The notes: generated by a model not told the origin, from the letters alone. A stretch of DNA of 64,000 nucleotides from Paenibacillus mendelii (GCF_024498075.1 NZ_JANHOF010000001.1:1364001-1428000), one strand, 5' to 3'; counted from the first letter of the stretch, positions 9,157-19,536 are shown. Numbers and translations are program-made.

Positions 9157-9262
9157 CCGTATTCATCCCTTTCCATCACTGACGAAATGATATCAGAGAT
9201 AGGATGCGGAATTACGGGCACTCCTATGCTAAGCATAAACGGGTATTCTGTCCTGAATTTGG

Positions 9263-10174
9263 TTAATCGTTCCGGAAGCCGAGATCCTTCAAGGTCCGTT
9301 CATGATTCCGCCAATCCTTCTTCACCTTCACCCAGAGCTCTAGGAAGGAACGCGAGCCAAGAAGCAGCTCGATATCGCGCCGCGCCAGCTTGCCTACTTC
9401 CTTGAGCAGCGCCCCCTGCTTGCCGATCACAATCCCCTTCTGAGAATCGCGCTCTACATAGATGACGGCTCCGATATAGACGACGCCGTTCTCTTTCACG
9501 CGCATATCCTCGATGGCCACCGCAATGGAATGCGGCACCTCTTCGCGGGTGAGATGCAAGATTTTCTCGCGAATGAGCTCTGCGCAGACGAACTGCTCCG
9601 GGTGATCGGTGACTTGATCGGCAGGATAATATTGAGGTCCTTCCGGCAAATATCGGGTGAGCACATCCAGCAGCGTCTGAACATTGTTTCCCTTTAAGGC
9701 GGAGATCGGAATCACTTCAGTGAATTCATGCAGCTCCTTATACTGAGCGATCAGCGGCAGAAGCTCTTCAGGGTGAATCTTATCTATTTTGTTCATGATG
9801 AGAAACACAGGCGTCTGTACTTTCTTTAACTGTTCGATGATATAGCGGTCTCCGCCTCCGAGTCCTTCCGAAGCGTCGATTAGAAACAAGGCCGCATCAA
9901 CTTCACCGAGGGTGCCAACGGCCGATTGGTTCATAAAATCACCGAGCTTGTGTTGAGGCTTATGAATGCCCGGCGTATCCAGGAAAACGATTTGGGCATC
10001 ATCCGTTGTATACACGCCATGGATTTTGTTCCGGGTCGTCTGCGGCTTATCGGACATGATCGCAATCTTCTGTCCGATCATCTCGTTAATCAAGGTCGAC
10101 TTGCCCACATTGGGACGGCCGATGATCGCCACGAATCCGGAGCGATAGGGTTGTTTCTTATTCGTTTGACTCAT
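9263..10174 (-). CDS. era: GTPase Era, 30S ribosome assembly
   Basis: 303 residues. The GTPase domain has GRPNVGKS (residues 19-26), the DTPGIHKP switch, NKID, and a C-terminal KH domain with [15 protein letters not shown]. Era binds 16S rRNA near its 3' end and aids 30S maturation. The ATG at 10174 overlaps the end of cdd by 17 bases; a TTG nine codons earlier is the other possible start. The site AAGGAAGGGG lies rather far from the ATG, so the start is not certain. Confidence 0.96.
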   Translation of the reverse strand: MSQTNKKQPYRSGFVAIIGRPNVGKSTLINEMIGQKIAIMSDKPQTTRNKIHGVYTTDDAQIVFLDTPGIHKPQHKLGDFMNQSAVGTLGEVDAALFLIDASEGLGGGDRYIIEQLKKVQTPVFLIMNKIDKIHPEELLPLIAQYKELHEFTEVIPISALKGNNVQTLLDVLTRYLPEGPQYYPADQVTDHPEQFVCAELIREKILHLTREEVPHSIAVAIEDMRVKENGVVYIGAVIYVERDSQKGIVIGKQGALLKEVGKLARRDIELLLGSRSFLELWVKVKKDWRNHERTLKDLGFRND

Positions 10175-10616
10175 GCTGCTCGGTATGTCCCCTTCCTTCA
10201 ATCAATGAAAAAGCGCCCGGCAGCAGCTCCGATACGGTCGAAACGCGCCAGTCGCCGTTTAAATTCCCCATAATGACAGGCATGTCGGGCTTGCATAGCT
10301 CAACCATTACCTGCCGGCATACCCCGCATGGTGTAATCGGGTCGCTAGTATCGCCGATAACTGCGATCGCCTGAAACGATCCCGGCTGCCTGCCGTCAGC
10401 AATCGCACGGAAGAATGCCGTACGTTCTGCGCAATTGGTCGGGCCGTATGCCCCATTCTCTACATTGCAGCCGTAATGGACAAGGCCTTCACTGTCCAGC
10501 AGTGCTGCTCCCACTTGAAAGTGGGAATAGGGCGTATAGGCACGCTTGCGTGCCTCCAGCGCCTCTGCCAGCAGTGTCTGCCATTGTTCAGGCAATCGTT
10601 CTAGAGATTTATTCAT
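10158..10616 (-). CDS. cdd: Cytidine deaminase
   Basis: 152 residues of the homotetrameric zinc cytidine deaminase, which turns cytidine or deoxycytidine to uridine in pyrimidine salvage. Zinc ligands and the catalytic Glu are in [10 protein letters not shown] and PCGVCRQVM; the CNVENGAYG substrate motif precedes them. The ATG at 10616 follows GGAGG by 11 bases. It overlaps era, as in other Bacillales, suggesting coupled translation. Confidence 0.96.
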   Translation of the reverse strand: MNKSLERLPEQWQTLLAEALEARKRAYTPYSHFQVGAALLDSEGLVHYGCNVENGAYGPTNCAERTAFFRAIADGRQPGSFQAIAVIGDTSDPITPCGVCRQVMVELCKPDMPVIMGNLNGDWRVSTVSELLPGAFSLIEGRGHTEQHESNE

Positions 10617-10665
10617 CGTCGCGCAATCCTCCAACTATGCCATAGTGTGCAGCTCTGGCTGCCTT

Positions 10666-11031
10666 TCAGCCTCCGCCTACAACTTCCCAGATACGGGGGC
10701 CGAACAACAGAAGTCCGGCCACCACAGCGGCGACTGCTGTTACCAGGACAGCTGCCGCTGCCGTGTCTTTGGCTGCCTTGGCTAACGGATGCCGATCCGG
10801 ACTTGCCAGATCGACAACAGCCTCGACTGCCGTATTGAGCAGCTCAGCCGCAATGACCATTGCGATGACAAGAATGAGAATGATCCATTCCACCCGTGAT
10901 AATTGACAGGCCGCCCCGGTTGTTAAAGCCACGGCCGCGGCTACGAGATGAAACTTCATATGCCGCTGCGTTTTGACCGCGTGTATGATCCCGGTCACTG
11001 CGTAACCAACGTTATGGAAAAACCGCTGCAT
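10666..11031 (-). CDS. dgkA: Undecaprenol / diacylglycerol kinase family protein
   Basis: 121 residues with three predicted membrane helices and the family motif AAELLNTAVEAVVDL (about residues 61-75), containing the catalytic Glu. In Gram-positive bacteria this enzyme phosphorylates undecaprenol to feed the lipid carrier pool for cell wall synthesis. The start overlaps the stop of ybeY by one base (TAATG), so the two are coupled. Confidence 0.94.
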   Translation of the reverse strand: MQRFFHNVGYAVTGIIHAVKTQRHMKFHLVAAAVALTTGAACQLSRVEWIILILVIAMVIAAELLNTAVEAVVDLASPDRHPLAKAAKDTAAAAVLVTAVAAVVAGLLLFGPRIWEVVGGG

Positions 11032-11528
11032 TAGCGGGACAAGCCTGCCTTGCTCAGGACGGCTTCCTGTTTCTCCGTCATGACAGCTTCACTCGCCTCG
11101 TCTCCATGGTCGTAACCGATGAGATGCAGAAATCCGTGAACGAACAGAAATCCGATTTCACGCTCCAGTGAATGCCCGTATTCTTCACTCTGCGCTTTCG
11201 CCCGCTCAGCCGAAATAATAATGTCCCCAAGCATCCCTTCGAAGGGGAAAGCCTCGTCCTCGCTTTCCACCTCATACAAGATGTCCAGCTCCTCGTCGGT
11301 TTCCTCCTGCATCGCGAAGGAGAGAACGTCCGTCGGACGGTCGATCCCCCGGTACTCAAGGTTTAACTGATGAATGCCCGCGTCGTCGACGAATGTGAGC
11401 GCCACATCGCCTTTGGTAATCCCTTCCGCTTCAGCCGCTATATCGAGCAGCTGCTTTAGCCGCTCCATATAGGAATCCGGAATCGTGATTCGGTCTTGAT
11501 CATTGCTCCATTCCAACTGCAAACTCAT
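11031..11528 (-). CDS. ybeY: Endoribonuclease YbeY, rRNA maturation factor
   Basis: 165 residues with the zinc motif HGFLHLIGYDH near the C-terminus and the DVLSFAM segment in the middle, both diagnostic of YbeY. It acts in 16S rRNA 3'-end processing and ribosome quality control. Its ATG overlaps the yqfF stop (ATGA), and AAGGAG precedes it. The gene order yqfF-ybeY-dgkA-cdd-era is the B. subtilis order. Confidence 0.96.
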   Translation of the reverse strand: MSLQLEWSNDQDRITIPDSYMERLKQLLDIAAEAEGITKGDVALTFVDDAGIHQLNLEYRGIDRPTDVLSFAMQEETDEELDILYEVESEDEAFPFEGMLGDIIISAERAKAQSEEYGHSLEREIGFLFVHGFLHLIGYDHGDEASEAVMTEKQEAVLSKAGLSR

Positions 11529-13729
11529 GCCAGCCGCTCCTTTGGTTTCACATCTTCCGGATACTCAATTCGGGAATGGAAGATGCCTATTACCGTTTCC
11601 TTTAAGATTTGTGCAATTTTGTTCAGTTCTTTCAAGGTCAAATCGCAATCGCTAAGCTGACCGTCGTCGAGCCGGTCCTTAATGATCTTGTTGATCATGG
11701 ATTCGATTTGCTCCACGGTCGGATTGCGCAAGCTCCGGACTGCGGCCTCCACGCAATCGGAAATCCCGACAATGGCCGCTTCCTTGGATTGCGCTTTGGG
11801 TCCCGGATACCGGAAATCGTCTTCCGTGAAGTCCGGCTGCTCACCGGCTGCTTCCGCTTCTTTCAATGCTTTGTAATAGAAAAACTTCAAGAACGTCGTC
11901 CCATGATGCTGCTCGGCTATATCGCGGATCCGCTTCGGTATATTGTGGCTCTTCAGCATGTCCACGCCGTCGCGCGCATGTGCGACAATAATCGATTTGC
12001 TCAGCATCGGATCGATGGAATCATGCGGATTCTCCATATTGGACTGATTCTCAATGAAGTAGCTTGGGCGCTTCGTCTTGCCGATATCGTGATAGAACGA
12101 TCCGACGCGGCATAGCAAACCGTTGGCACCGATCGCCTCCGCGGCAGCCTCGGATAAATTCCCGACCATTACACTGTGATGGTAGGTACCCGGCGTCTCC
12201 GTCAACAATTTGCGCAGCAGCGGGTGGTTCGGATTCGACAGCTCAACCAGCTTAAGCGCCGACAGGATCCCGAAGGAGACCTCGAAGAATGGCATCAAGC
12301 CAATGACGAGTATCGCCGTAAGCAAGCCTCCGGCGAATGCGAAAGCCACCGTTGCGATTATCTCAGTCTTGCCGGGCAGTTCGCCAATCAACAATATGGA
12401 GAGCACCGAAGCCGAGCCGAACAGGCTGACCATAATGCCGGCCTTGAGAATGGTGGACCGCTGACTCGCCCGATGAATGGCGAATATCGCAGCGAATGAG
12501 ATGACAGCCGTCATAAAGCCGTAATTAAAATCGAATATACGACCTGAACTCATATTGAATATGATGCTGCTTAATATTGCAAACAGGAAGGAACAGACCA
12601 TAGCCAGCTGAACGTCTAGCAGCATCACGATAAGCATCGTGCCCATTGCCGTTGGAGCCAGGTAGCCAACATAAGGCATCGATTCTGACTGTGTCAGCGC
12701 GACAATCTGCATCGCGAGCACATTAAGAAGGAAGATCACCCACAGCATGGCCAGCTGAGCGTTATTGTAGCGGTTCTTAGCGTCGTCGCTCATGCTGGAC
12801 GCCTTCTCCAGATAGCTATAGATAACTAGCAGGAATAAGATCGATAGCAGCAGCAGACCGAGCTGCGGCAAATACGATCGTTTATCCTGCAGCAAACCCA
12901 GACCGGACAGCCTATCGTATACTTCCTTCGTTACCATATCGCCCTTATGCACGATCACATCGCCCTGCTTAATAACTACTGGCGGAGTATTCTCTCTTGC
13001 TTTGACGCGTGCTTCATTGGTCGCTTCTTTATCCAGAAATTTATTCGGCATTAAGGCGAACCTGGCGAGTTCCTGCACGATTTCCCGCGTCTTGCGTTCG
13101 GACAGCGAGCTGGCATTAACGAGCTCCGCCACCTTAGTTCGCGCGGTCTCCGCTTCACGAAGTGGATCGCCCATCAGTTTACGGACAATATCAACTCCAA
13201 CCTTGCGCATGTCCGACAATTGTGTGCCGCTTAGCGATGGAAGCTTATAGAAGGTCTCCTCCGGGATTCGGTAGGCTTGAGCTTTGACCATATTGGATAT
13301 TTCTTCGAGAAGCGTATCGTTGTAGGCCTCGTCTCCGCGATTGGCTTGAACGAAATTAGCAATGAAGTTCGTATAGGATTCCGGAATTTCATTCCGGTAA
13401 ATATTGACCTTGCTCTGCTCTGTTACTTGGTCGTCTTGATTCAATTGCTCCAGTCTTGTAAAGAGCTGCTCCAGCAGCGATTCGGGGCGCAGGGCGACGA
13501 TCGAATAAATCGGCTCAACCCGTTCGGCAGCCGCTTCCTGCGCTTCCAAGGTTGCTTTCTTATCTTCGCTGGGACCTTGCGCTGTAATGTCACGGTCGCT
13601 CGGCTTACCGGGCTCAATGTCATACGTCTTCGGCAGCAGGTGCGGCGCAAGACTGAAGTAAAATAATAAGACAAACAGAAGCAGCAGCACCCAGCGGACG
13701 GCTGGGCTGTGCTTCCATCCAGTTGACAT
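11525..13729 (-). CDS. pgpH: 7TM-HD family cyclic-di-AMP phosphodiesterase (PgpH/YqfF)
   Basis: 734 residues: one N-terminal membrane helix (about 10-30), a large extracytoplasmic 7TMR-HDED domain, about seven membrane helices (300-480), and a cytoplasmic HD domain with HHSVMVGNLSEAA, FYHDIGKTKRP and HARDGVD. PgpH-type proteins hydrolyse cyclic di-AMP to pApA. I start at the ATG at 13729, behind AGGAGGGG; earlier in-frame ATG and GTG codons overlap that site. Length and domain order are normal. The 215 bases upstream (13730-13944) hold no gene I can support. Confidence 0.94.
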   Translation of the reverse strand: MSTGWKHSPAVRWVLLLLFVLLFYFSLAPHLLPKTYDIEPGKPSDRDITAQGPSEDKKATLEAQEAAAERVEPIYSIVALRPESLLEQLFTRLEQLNQDDQVTEQSKVNIYRNEIPESYTNFIANFVQANRGDEAYNDTLLEEISNMVKAQAYRIPEETFYKLPSLSGTQLSDMRKVGVDIVRKLMGDPLREAETARTKVAELVNASSLSERKTREIVQELARFALMPNKFLDKEATNEARVKARENTPPVVIKQGDVIVHKGDMVTKEVYDRLSGLGLLQDKRSYLPQLGLLLLSILFLLVIYSYLEKASSMSDDAKNRYNNAQLAMLWVIFLLNVLAMQIVALTQSESMPYVGYLAPTAMGTMLIVMLLDVQLAMVCSFLFAILSSIIFNMSSGRIFDFNYGFMTAVISFAAIFAIHRASQRSTILKAGIMVSLFGSASVLSILLIGELPGKTEIIATVAFAFAGGLLTAILVIGLMPFFEVSFGILSALKLVELSNPNHPLLRKLLTETPGTYHHSVMVGNLSEAAAEAIGANGLLCRVGSFYHDIGKTKRPSYFIENQSNMENPHDSIDPMLSKSIIVAHARDGVDMLKSHNIPKRIRDIAEQHHGTTFLKFFYYKALKEAEAAGEQPDFTEDDFRYPGPKAQSKEAAIVGISDCVEAAVRSLRNPTVEQIESMINKIIKDRLDDGQLSDCDLTLKELNKIAQILKETVIGIFHSRIEYPEDVKPKERLA

Positions 13730-13944
13730 GGTTATCATCCCCTCCTCCTGAGTCATCCCCTTCGCTTATCTGCAGCTGAATCCGGTGAATATCACGCCGG
13801 AACGATAAGGGGGGATGCCAAAGGTTACAGACTGCCCTATGGGTTACTCCTGATTATGCCAGGGCGAGTCCGCTTATGGATGTTACATTCAAAAGACCCC
13901 TGCTGCACCAAGGCTAGCATCAGCTGCCCAGGCTAGGGCCTTAC

Positions 13945-14913
13945 TCACGCGTTTTCTTCAAAAGCGTTGTACGCCATAATAATTTTTTGAACCAACGAGT
14001 GACGGACGACGTCTTGCTCAGAGAATAATATGAATCCGATTTCCTCGATGTCCTTGAGAATCCGGCTAGCTTCGATAAGCCCGGATTTGCGTCCTCTGGG
14101 CAGATCGATCTGCGTGACATCGCCGGTAATAACCATCTTCGAGCCGAAGCCTAGACGGGTTAGGAACATCTTAATCTGCTCCGGCGTCGTATTCTGCGCT
14201 TCATCCAAAATGATGAAAGAATCGTCCAACGTCCTGCCCCGCATATAAGCCAGCGGTGCCACCTCAATCAGCCCGCGCTCGAAAGCCTTGGCTGTCTGAT
14301 CCGGACCGAGCACGTCATGCAGCGCATCATACAGCGGGCGCAGGTAAGGATCCACCTTCTCCTGCAAATCGCCGGGCAGAAATCCGAGATTCTCCCCTGC
14401 CTCAACAGCCGGCCGCGTCAGCATGATCCGTTTCACGGAGCCTTCCTTCAAAGCCGCGATGGCAAGCACAACCGCTAGGTACGTTTTGCCCGTACCGGCC
14501 GGACCGATTCCGAATACAATGTCCTTCTTCTTAATCGTCTTCACATAGTGACGTTGGCCGATCGTCTTGACGCGGATCGGTTTTCCCTTGTACGTCGATG
14601 TGATCTCCGCCTTGAACAAATCCAGCAGCTGGTCTGCCTGAAGCGTCTTCGCCAGTTCAAGGGCATACATGACATCACGCTCGGTTGCCGTATAGCCGCC
14701 TCTGAATAATTGCTGCAAAACCGTGTACAGCTGTTCGAGGGAATCGACATCCCCGGCGGGTCCGGAAATCGTAATTTCCGCCTCCCTGGACATAATGTCC
14801 GCACTCATCTGTTCCTGTACAAGCCTCAAATACTTGTCCTGTGGACCGAACAGCGCCAGTCCTTCTGCACCGCTTTCCAGCGGAATCTTCACTACCTTCG
14901 TCTCATTGTGCAA
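13945..14913 (-). CDS. phoH: PhoH family ATPase (TTG start)
   Basis: 322 residues of the PhoH/YbeZ family: an N-terminal KH-like part, then an ATPase with Walker A GPAGTGKTYLAV and Walker B FIILDEAQNTT. YbeZ acts with YbeY in RNA metabolism, which fits the neighbourhood. The only start keeping the full N-terminus is TTG at 14911-14913, with GGGAGA about 10 bases ahead. The gap to the yqfD stop is only 6 bases. Confidence 0.94.
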   Translation of the reverse strand: MHNETKVVKIPLESGAEGLALFGPQDKYLRLVQEQMSADIMSREAEITISGPAGDVDSLEQLYTVLQQLFRGGYTATERDVMYALELAKTLQADQLLDLFKAEITSTYKGKPIRVKTIGQRHYVKTIKKKDIVFGIGPAGTGKTYLAVVLAIAALKEGSVKRIMLTRPAVEAGENLGFLPGDLQEKVDPYLRPLYDALHDVLGPDQTAKAFERGLIEVAPLAYMRGRTLDDSFIILDEAQNTTPEQIKMFLTRLGFGSKMVITGDVTQIDLPRGRKSGLIEASRILKDIEEIGFILFSEQDVVRHSLVQKIIMAYNAFEENA

Positions 14914-14919
14914 AAATGT

Positions 14920-16113
14920 TCATTCTCCCTGCATATGAACTAACGGCCTTTCAGTCACGATGGACTGTTCCACTTCAAAAAGCACTTTCATATAAACTTT
15001 ACCATTGTCCGTCTTTTCATGCAAAATGTTTTCCGCGCGGACGATCGTTTTAGGTCCGGTCTTGGCGATAATATCTGCCCGCGCCTGCAGTAAACCCGCT
15101 GCTTTCGCTTCTTCTGGAGTAACCGGTATGGTTTCTTCCCGAACCTCCCATATCGTCTCTTTCATTCGCCCGACCGGCAGCTTTCGCGTACGCCAGGTCG
15201 TCTGTTCCATATGACGGATCGTCTCAAACTTCTCGTAAGGAGGCTTTCCGAATCCGCTTACCTTCAGCGCCCTTCCGCCGATTACCGCATACCAGCGAGT
15301 ACGCGTTTCTCCGGTATACACCTTAACCTTCCTCTCTAGAGGGGAGACGATATTGTACTCATGCCACACCAGCCCCTTGACATCCCCCTTGGCAACGACG
15401 GTGCGGGTATTGTTCGCATCGCCTAGAATGCCGGAGATGAGCACATCGCCCATCTTCACCCTTGTGTTGCGCTTGACGACAGGCCTCCCCGTCTCGGCCT
15501 GTATATCCGTAACGACCGCGTCCGTAGATGCCACGAGATGACGGGGGCTGAGCAGGGGCTGTGGCGCCGGCTTGGTCGTTTCCACGACCTGAATCGTAAT
15601 TTTGGTCCCCCGCTTCTCCACGCCAACCCATGCGGCACCGGGCAGCTGCTGCGCCAACCGCTTGGACAGCTCTTCTGTGGGTGTTAAGCGAAATGACCAC
15701 TGAAACGGATACAGCCCCTCCTGCTTGGCCACCTGTAAAATCCGTTCTTCAGACAGCAAATCATTCCCCTTCACCTCAATCGTCCAAATGAGCGAAGAGA
15801 GCATGTACATGCCGATGAAAAAAAGAATAAGACCTACCCCAAAGAAGACACGCTTCTCCAGCTTTTTGAACCAGAAAGGCATTCCGCGGCGCGATACGAT
15901 ACGCAGGCGGCAGCCTGTCTCCTTTAGCAGCGGCCGAAGGAGAAAGAAGTCGCCTACAGCCACATTGCAAACAAGCCCGCCCTCGCTTGTCCGGCTAATG
16001 GACCACAGCTGCAGTCCGCTCGCCAGCGCCCGGTTTACGAGCTCCTCCAGTCTTTCACCCTGCACCCGAATCGTGACGATTCCGCGTACCCATTGCAACC
16101 ACGAGGCATTCAT
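14920..16113 (-). CDS. yqfD: Sporulation protein YqfD
   Basis: 397 residues matching YqfD: an N-terminal cytoplasmic part, one membrane helix (VFFGVGLILFFIGMYMLSSL, about 88-107) and a long extracytoplasmic domain. In Bacillus it is needed for efficient sporulation, with SpoIIQ/SpoIVFA-era mother-cell expression; its biochemical role is unknown. It follows yqfC by 33 bases and probably shares its sigma-E-type control, though I did not identify the promoter. Confidence 0.9.
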   Translation of the reverse strand: MNASWLQWVRGIVTIRVQGERLEELVNRALASGLQLWSISRTSEGGLVCNVAVGDFFLLRPLLKETGCRLRIVSRRGMPFWFKKLEKRVFFGVGLILFFIGMYMLSSLIWTIEVKGNDLLSEERILQVAKQEGLYPFQWSFRLTPTEELSKRLAQQLPGAAWVGVEKRGTKITIQVVETTKPAPQPLLSPRHLVASTDAVVTDIQAETGRPVVKRNTRVKMGDVLISGILGDANNTRTVVAKGDVKGLVWHEYNIVSPLERKVKVYTGETRTRWYAVIGGRALKVSGFGKPPYEKFETIRHMEQTTWRTRKLPVGRMKETIWEVREETIPVTPEEAKAAGLLQARADIIAKTGPKTIVRAENILHEKTDNGKVYMKVLFEVEQSIVTERPLVHMQGE

Positions 16114-16146
16114 GCCTTCTCCCCCTTATACAGTAACGAATGTCCC

Positions 16147-16425
16147 TTATTCACGGACCTCGATATGCTTGATTTGACCTTCTACAAACACTTCTTCTGT
16201 CCATATCGTACGGATGATGAGCCCGTCCCCCGTGATTTCCAGCTCTCCCTTGCTTAACGCCAGCCGGAGCTTGTCGCTGGAGAAATGCAGCACGCCGCGA
16301 TGGTTCTCAATGTATAGCTGGCGGTCTCCAATCATCGTCAGCCTTGGCAAATCGAATACGACGTCCTGCGGCAAGTCGAACAAATCGGCTGCCATTTTGC
16401 GCAGTCTGCGGTTTATGCGGCCCAT
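16147..16425 (-). CDS. yqfC: Sporulation protein YqfC
   Basis: 92 residues of the YabP/YqfC family: MGRINRRLRKMAADLFDLP, then DLPRLTMIGDRQLYIENHRG. In Bacillus the gene belongs to the sigma-E mother-cell regulon. I use the ATG at 16425, behind GAAGGGGG; an in-frame GTG eleven codons earlier lacks a site. It heads a short yqfC-yqfD unit. Confidence 0.9.
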   Translation of the reverse strand: MGRINRRLRKMAADLFDLPQDVVFDLPRLTMIGDRQLYIENHRGVLHFSSDKLRLALSKGELEITGDGLIIRTIWTEEVFVEGQIKHIEVRE

Positions 16426-16558
16426 ATGAGCAGAAGCCCCCTTCCCGTACTGTACCAAACTATGCGGGAAACTCTGGAAATATGAGACACTGCAGATTCG
16501 GGTGATGAATTTACAAGTCAGGAGCGGATTTCACCTCAAGCAAAGCTGCAAGGTAAGA

Positions 16559-16600
16559 CAAAAAAGCCGATGAAGCAGTTATAACTGCTTCATCGGCTTT
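16559..16600 (-). terminator. Terminator between the nfeD-floA unit and yqfC
   Basis: An 18-bp perfect inverted repeat (AAAGCCGATGAAGCAGTT, arms 16563-16580 and 16583-16600) is flanked by a run of A on the left, giving a T run on the minus strand. It follows the small membrane protein gene by 19 bases. It separates the nfeD-floA transcript from yqfC-yqfD. Confidence 0.88.
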
Positions 16601-16618
16601 GACCCAACAGGTATTCGT

Positions 16619-17098
16619 TTATCGGCGGTTTAACGGTTTCTTAGCTCTTGGCGGCCCAAGTACTTCGGCCATTAGAACGGCCCTGGCCAGCTCGTCTCGG
16701 CTCGAGAGTTTCAGGGAGTGTACTCCCTGCTCACGCGAGCCCTCCGCGTTTCTGACCGCGGCAGACGGGATGGATCTTGCTGACGCGGGCTTAGCAGGAG
16801 CACGTTCAGCCGCATAGGATGTCTGAAACGAATACTCCGAATCACGGTCAACCGGCTTCGCATCTTGGAATGAAGTGGTGTAAACCGGACGCTCCGGTTC
16901 CAGTTGTTCCTCACTGCGCTGTACTTCGGCAGCAGCCGGTCGAGGACGGTTCAAGCCGGGAGTTCCCGCTCCGCCGAAATCCGGCATTCTGCGGTTAGGC
17001 TCGCCCTTTTTCATTTTGGAAAATAACGAGAATATAAAACCAACCACGAGGATTACGAAAAAGAAATTATTCGTAATAAACTCGATAAACTCACGCAT
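16619..17098 (-). CDS. Small membrane protein with disordered tail, downstream of floA
   Basis: 159 residues beginning MREFIEFITNNFFFVILVVG: one N-terminal membrane helix (about 8-26), a basic KMKKGEPNRR stop-transfer, then about 120 residues rich in Pro, Ala, Ser and charged residues that look unstructured. AGGAGG precedes the ATG at 17098. It follows floA by 48 bases and sits where B. subtilis has yqfB, to which I see no likeness. A role with flotillin microdomains is possible from position only. I do not recognise a named family. Confidence 0.75.
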   Translation of the reverse strand: MREFIEFITNNFFFVILVVGFIFSLFSKMKKGEPNRRMPDFGGAGTPGLNRPRPAAAEVQRSEEQLEPERPVYTTSFQDAKPVDRDSEYSFQTSYAAERAPAKPASARSIPSAAVRNAEGSREQGVHSLKLSSRDELARAVLMAEVLGPPRAKKPLNRR

Positions 17099-17146
17099 GC
17101 TTTCACCTCCTGGCAACAATCATGCTCACGTGCGACCCGAGATGAA

Positions 17147-18139
17147 TTAATGATCCTCTTTGTCCACAGAGCCTTCCGGTTTACTAATCGAGCTGCGCAT
17201 TTGAGTATCCGCTTCGATATTCTTCAGGTTCATATAATCCATTACGCCAAGCTTACCGCTCTTCAGAGCATCAGCCATGGCAAGAGGTACCTGCGACTCG
17301 GATTCGACGACAAGCGCACGCATTTCCACAACACGCGCCTTCATCTCTTGCTCCTGGGCTACAGCCATCGCTCTGCGTTCCTCGGCTTTTGCCTGTGCAA
17401 TCCGCTTGTCGGCTTCCGCCTGCTCGGTTTGCAGGTGGGCGCCAATGTTCTTGCCTACATCGACATCCGCGATATCGATGGATAAGATTTCGAATGCTGT
17501 ACCGGCATCCAGACCTTTACCAAGCACGGTGCGGGAGATCATATCCGGATTCTCCAGGACATCCTTATGGGAATTCGAGGAACCTACCGTCGTAACAATG
17601 CCTTCCCCGACGCGCGCGATAATTGTTTCTTCACCGGCACCCCCGACGAGACGTTCAATATTGGCACGTACCGTAACCCGTGCCTTTACTTTTACTTCAA
17701 TACCGTCCTTAGCTACTGCTGCAACGATTGGCGTTTCAATAACACGCGGGTTAACGCTCATCTGAACCGCCAGAAGCACGTCACGCCCTGCCAGATCGAT
17801 GGCTGCAGCGCGTTCGAACACGAGTGCGATATTCGCGCGCTGAGCGGCGATCAGGGCATTAACGACACGATCGACGTTACCGCCGGCCAAGAAGTGGCTC
17901 TCAAGCTGGTTAATCGTCAGCCCAAGTCCGGCCTTGGTCGCTTTAATGAGCGGATTCACGATCCGGCTCGGAACGACTCGACGCAGGCGCATGGCGACAA
18001 GTGTAATAATCCCTACACGTACGCCCGACGCCAGCGCGGAAATCCAGAGCATGATCGGGAAGAAACTTAAAAACACAGACAAGATGATTATGGCAAGAAC
18101 TGCAATAATCAAGATGGATATCATTGGATCCAAAGTCAT
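17147..18139 (-). CDS. floA: Flotillin-like protein FloA
   Basis: 330 residues. An N-terminal hydrophobic hairpin (about residues 6-45) is followed by a PHB/flotillin domain with [13 protein letters not shown] and [14 protein letters not shown], and an Ala/Glu-rich helical tail ([20 protein letters not shown]). FloA scaffolds functional membrane microdomains. It is 35 bases after nfeD and shares its transcript, as yqeZ-yqfA do in B. subtilis. Confidence 0.96.
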   Translation of the reverse strand: MTLDPMISILIIAVLAIIILSVFLSFFPIMLWISALASGVRVGIITLVAMRLRRVVPSRIVNPLIKATKAGLGLTINQLESHFLAGGNVDRVVNALIAAQRANIALVFERAAAIDLAGRDVLLAVQMSVNPRVIETPIVAAVAKDGIEVKVKARVTVRANIERLVGGAGEETIIARVGEGIVTTVGSSNSHKDVLENPDMISRTVLGKGLDAGTAFEILSIDIADVDVGKNIGAHLQTEQAEADKRIAQAKAEERRAMAVAQEQEMKARVVEMRALVVESESQVPLAMADALKSGKLGVMDYMNLKNIEADTQMRSSISKPEGSVDKEDH

Positions 18140-18174
18140 CTAAACCCCTCCAGCAATTGTTTGTCTTCCTAATT

Positions 18175-19536
18175 CTAACATTGTCTCACAACAACACGTG
18201 TTCCTTCAACCATTACAACCTCAACCTGTATGCCGGCAGCGATAAATTCACCGTTGGTGACGACATCGATCCGTTCTTCATCGATTCGAACGGTACCTGC
18301 TGGTCGAAGAGGCGTCAATGTTTCGCCGACTTTACCGAGAAGCTCAGATTTGTTGCTGCTCGATACGTAGCCTTCCTCCGTCGTCATCCTGTCCTTCAAT
18401 ATGAATTTGTTCCACACGCCTAGATGCTTGAATCGTCTCGCAATGAAGAAAACGATGATCCCCGCCGCTACTAGAGCAACGACCAGCGACAGCAGAGCAC
18501 TCTCGGCATTAGGCGAAGCCATGACAATTCCCGCAATCAGCGACACGGTTCCTAATATGCCGAGAATACCAAAGCTCGGTACGAATAGCTCGCTGACCAG
18601 CAGGGCAATCCCCAGCACGAACAGAATAACGTCCTCCATGCCGGCAAAGCCTGCGATGTAATGGCCGAAGAAATAGAGACCGAAGCCAATCACGCCAATA
18701 ATACCCGGCAGCCCGAATCCAGGGACGATCAGTTCAATGGCCACTCCAGCGATGCCAATGATGAGCAGCAGCGTCTTCATGACCGGAGAAGTCAAAAATT
18801 CTGCTATCCGCTCCATTGCGGTTTGTTTCACTTCAATGACGGTTCGTTCCGACAAGCCTGCCTGCTTCAGCAGATCTTCTACTGAGTTCGCCGTATACTC
18901 GGCATAACCCACCTTCACCGCCTCAGTTGCGGACAACGTCAGGATGTCACCCTTTTCCTTCGTTCGTCCGATCTCCTTCATCTCAACCACTACGTCGGTA
19001 TTGACCATCGCGGCGGCAATGTCCTGGTTTCTGCCGTTCAATTCTGCCGCTGTCATCATAGTTGTGGTCCAATACGATATGGTCTTGGGGTTATCGATCA
19101 GCGTGCCAGACCCGTCCACAACGGCTGCCGCTCCGATCGTGCTGCCTGGTTCCATCACCAGTTCCTTCGCGTTTAGCGCGATATAGGTGCCGGCTGAGAC
19201 AGCTTTCCCTTGAACATAAGCAATCGTCGGCACTTTGCTTGACCGCACCAGTTCGCCGATTTCCTCCGCACTGTCAACACGTCCCCCGAAGGTATTCAGC
19301 ACCAACACGATTCGTTCGGCCTTAGCCTCCTCCGCTTCCGCATACGCTCGTTCCAGATGAGACTGGAGACCGGATTCAACCGTCTGCTCGGCCCGGATGA
19401 TATACACTGCCGGTCCAACCTCGCCTGGTTGCTCAGCCGCCGCTGACACCGCTGGAATCGCCGCAAACATCACATTGACCATTAAAAATAAGGCCGCCAG
19501 CCAACCCCTTAAAGCCTTTGTTCCTGCTCGCTTCAC
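18175..19536 (-). CDS. NfeD family membrane serine protease-like protein
   Basis: 453 residues matching YqeZ (NfeD1b). It has a signal peptide (GWLAALFLMVNVMFAAIPAVSA), a ClpP-like protease domain with TFGGRVDSAEEIG and the SAGTYIALNA nucleophile-region segment (Ser at about 115), four to five membrane helices, and a C-terminal OB fold. Such proteins partner flotillins. The start is GTG at 19536 behind GGAGGGG. It leads nfeD-floA behind an ECF-type promoter. Confidence 0.92.
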   Translation of the reverse strand: MKRAGTKALRGWLAALFLMVNVMFAAIPAVSAAAEQPGEVGPAVYIIRAEQTVESGLQSHLERAYAEAEEAKAERIVLVLNTFGGRVDSAEEIGELVRSSKVPTIAYVQGKAVSAGTYIALNAKELVMEPGSTIGAAAVVDGSGTLIDNPKTISYWTTTMMTAAELNGRNQDIAAAMVNTDVVVEMKEIGRTKEKGDILTLSATEAVKVGYAEYTANSVEDLLKQAGLSERTVIEVKQTAMERIAEFLTSPVMKTLLLIIGIAGVAIELIVPGFGLPGIIGVIGFGLYFFGHYIAGFAGMEDVILFVLGIALLVSELFVPSFGILGILGTVSLIAGIVMASPNAESALLSLVVALVAAGIIVFFIARRFKHLGVWNKFILKDRMTTEEGYVSSSNKSELLGKVGETLTPLRPAGTVRIDEERIDVVTNGEFIAAGIQVEVVMVEGTRVVVRQC

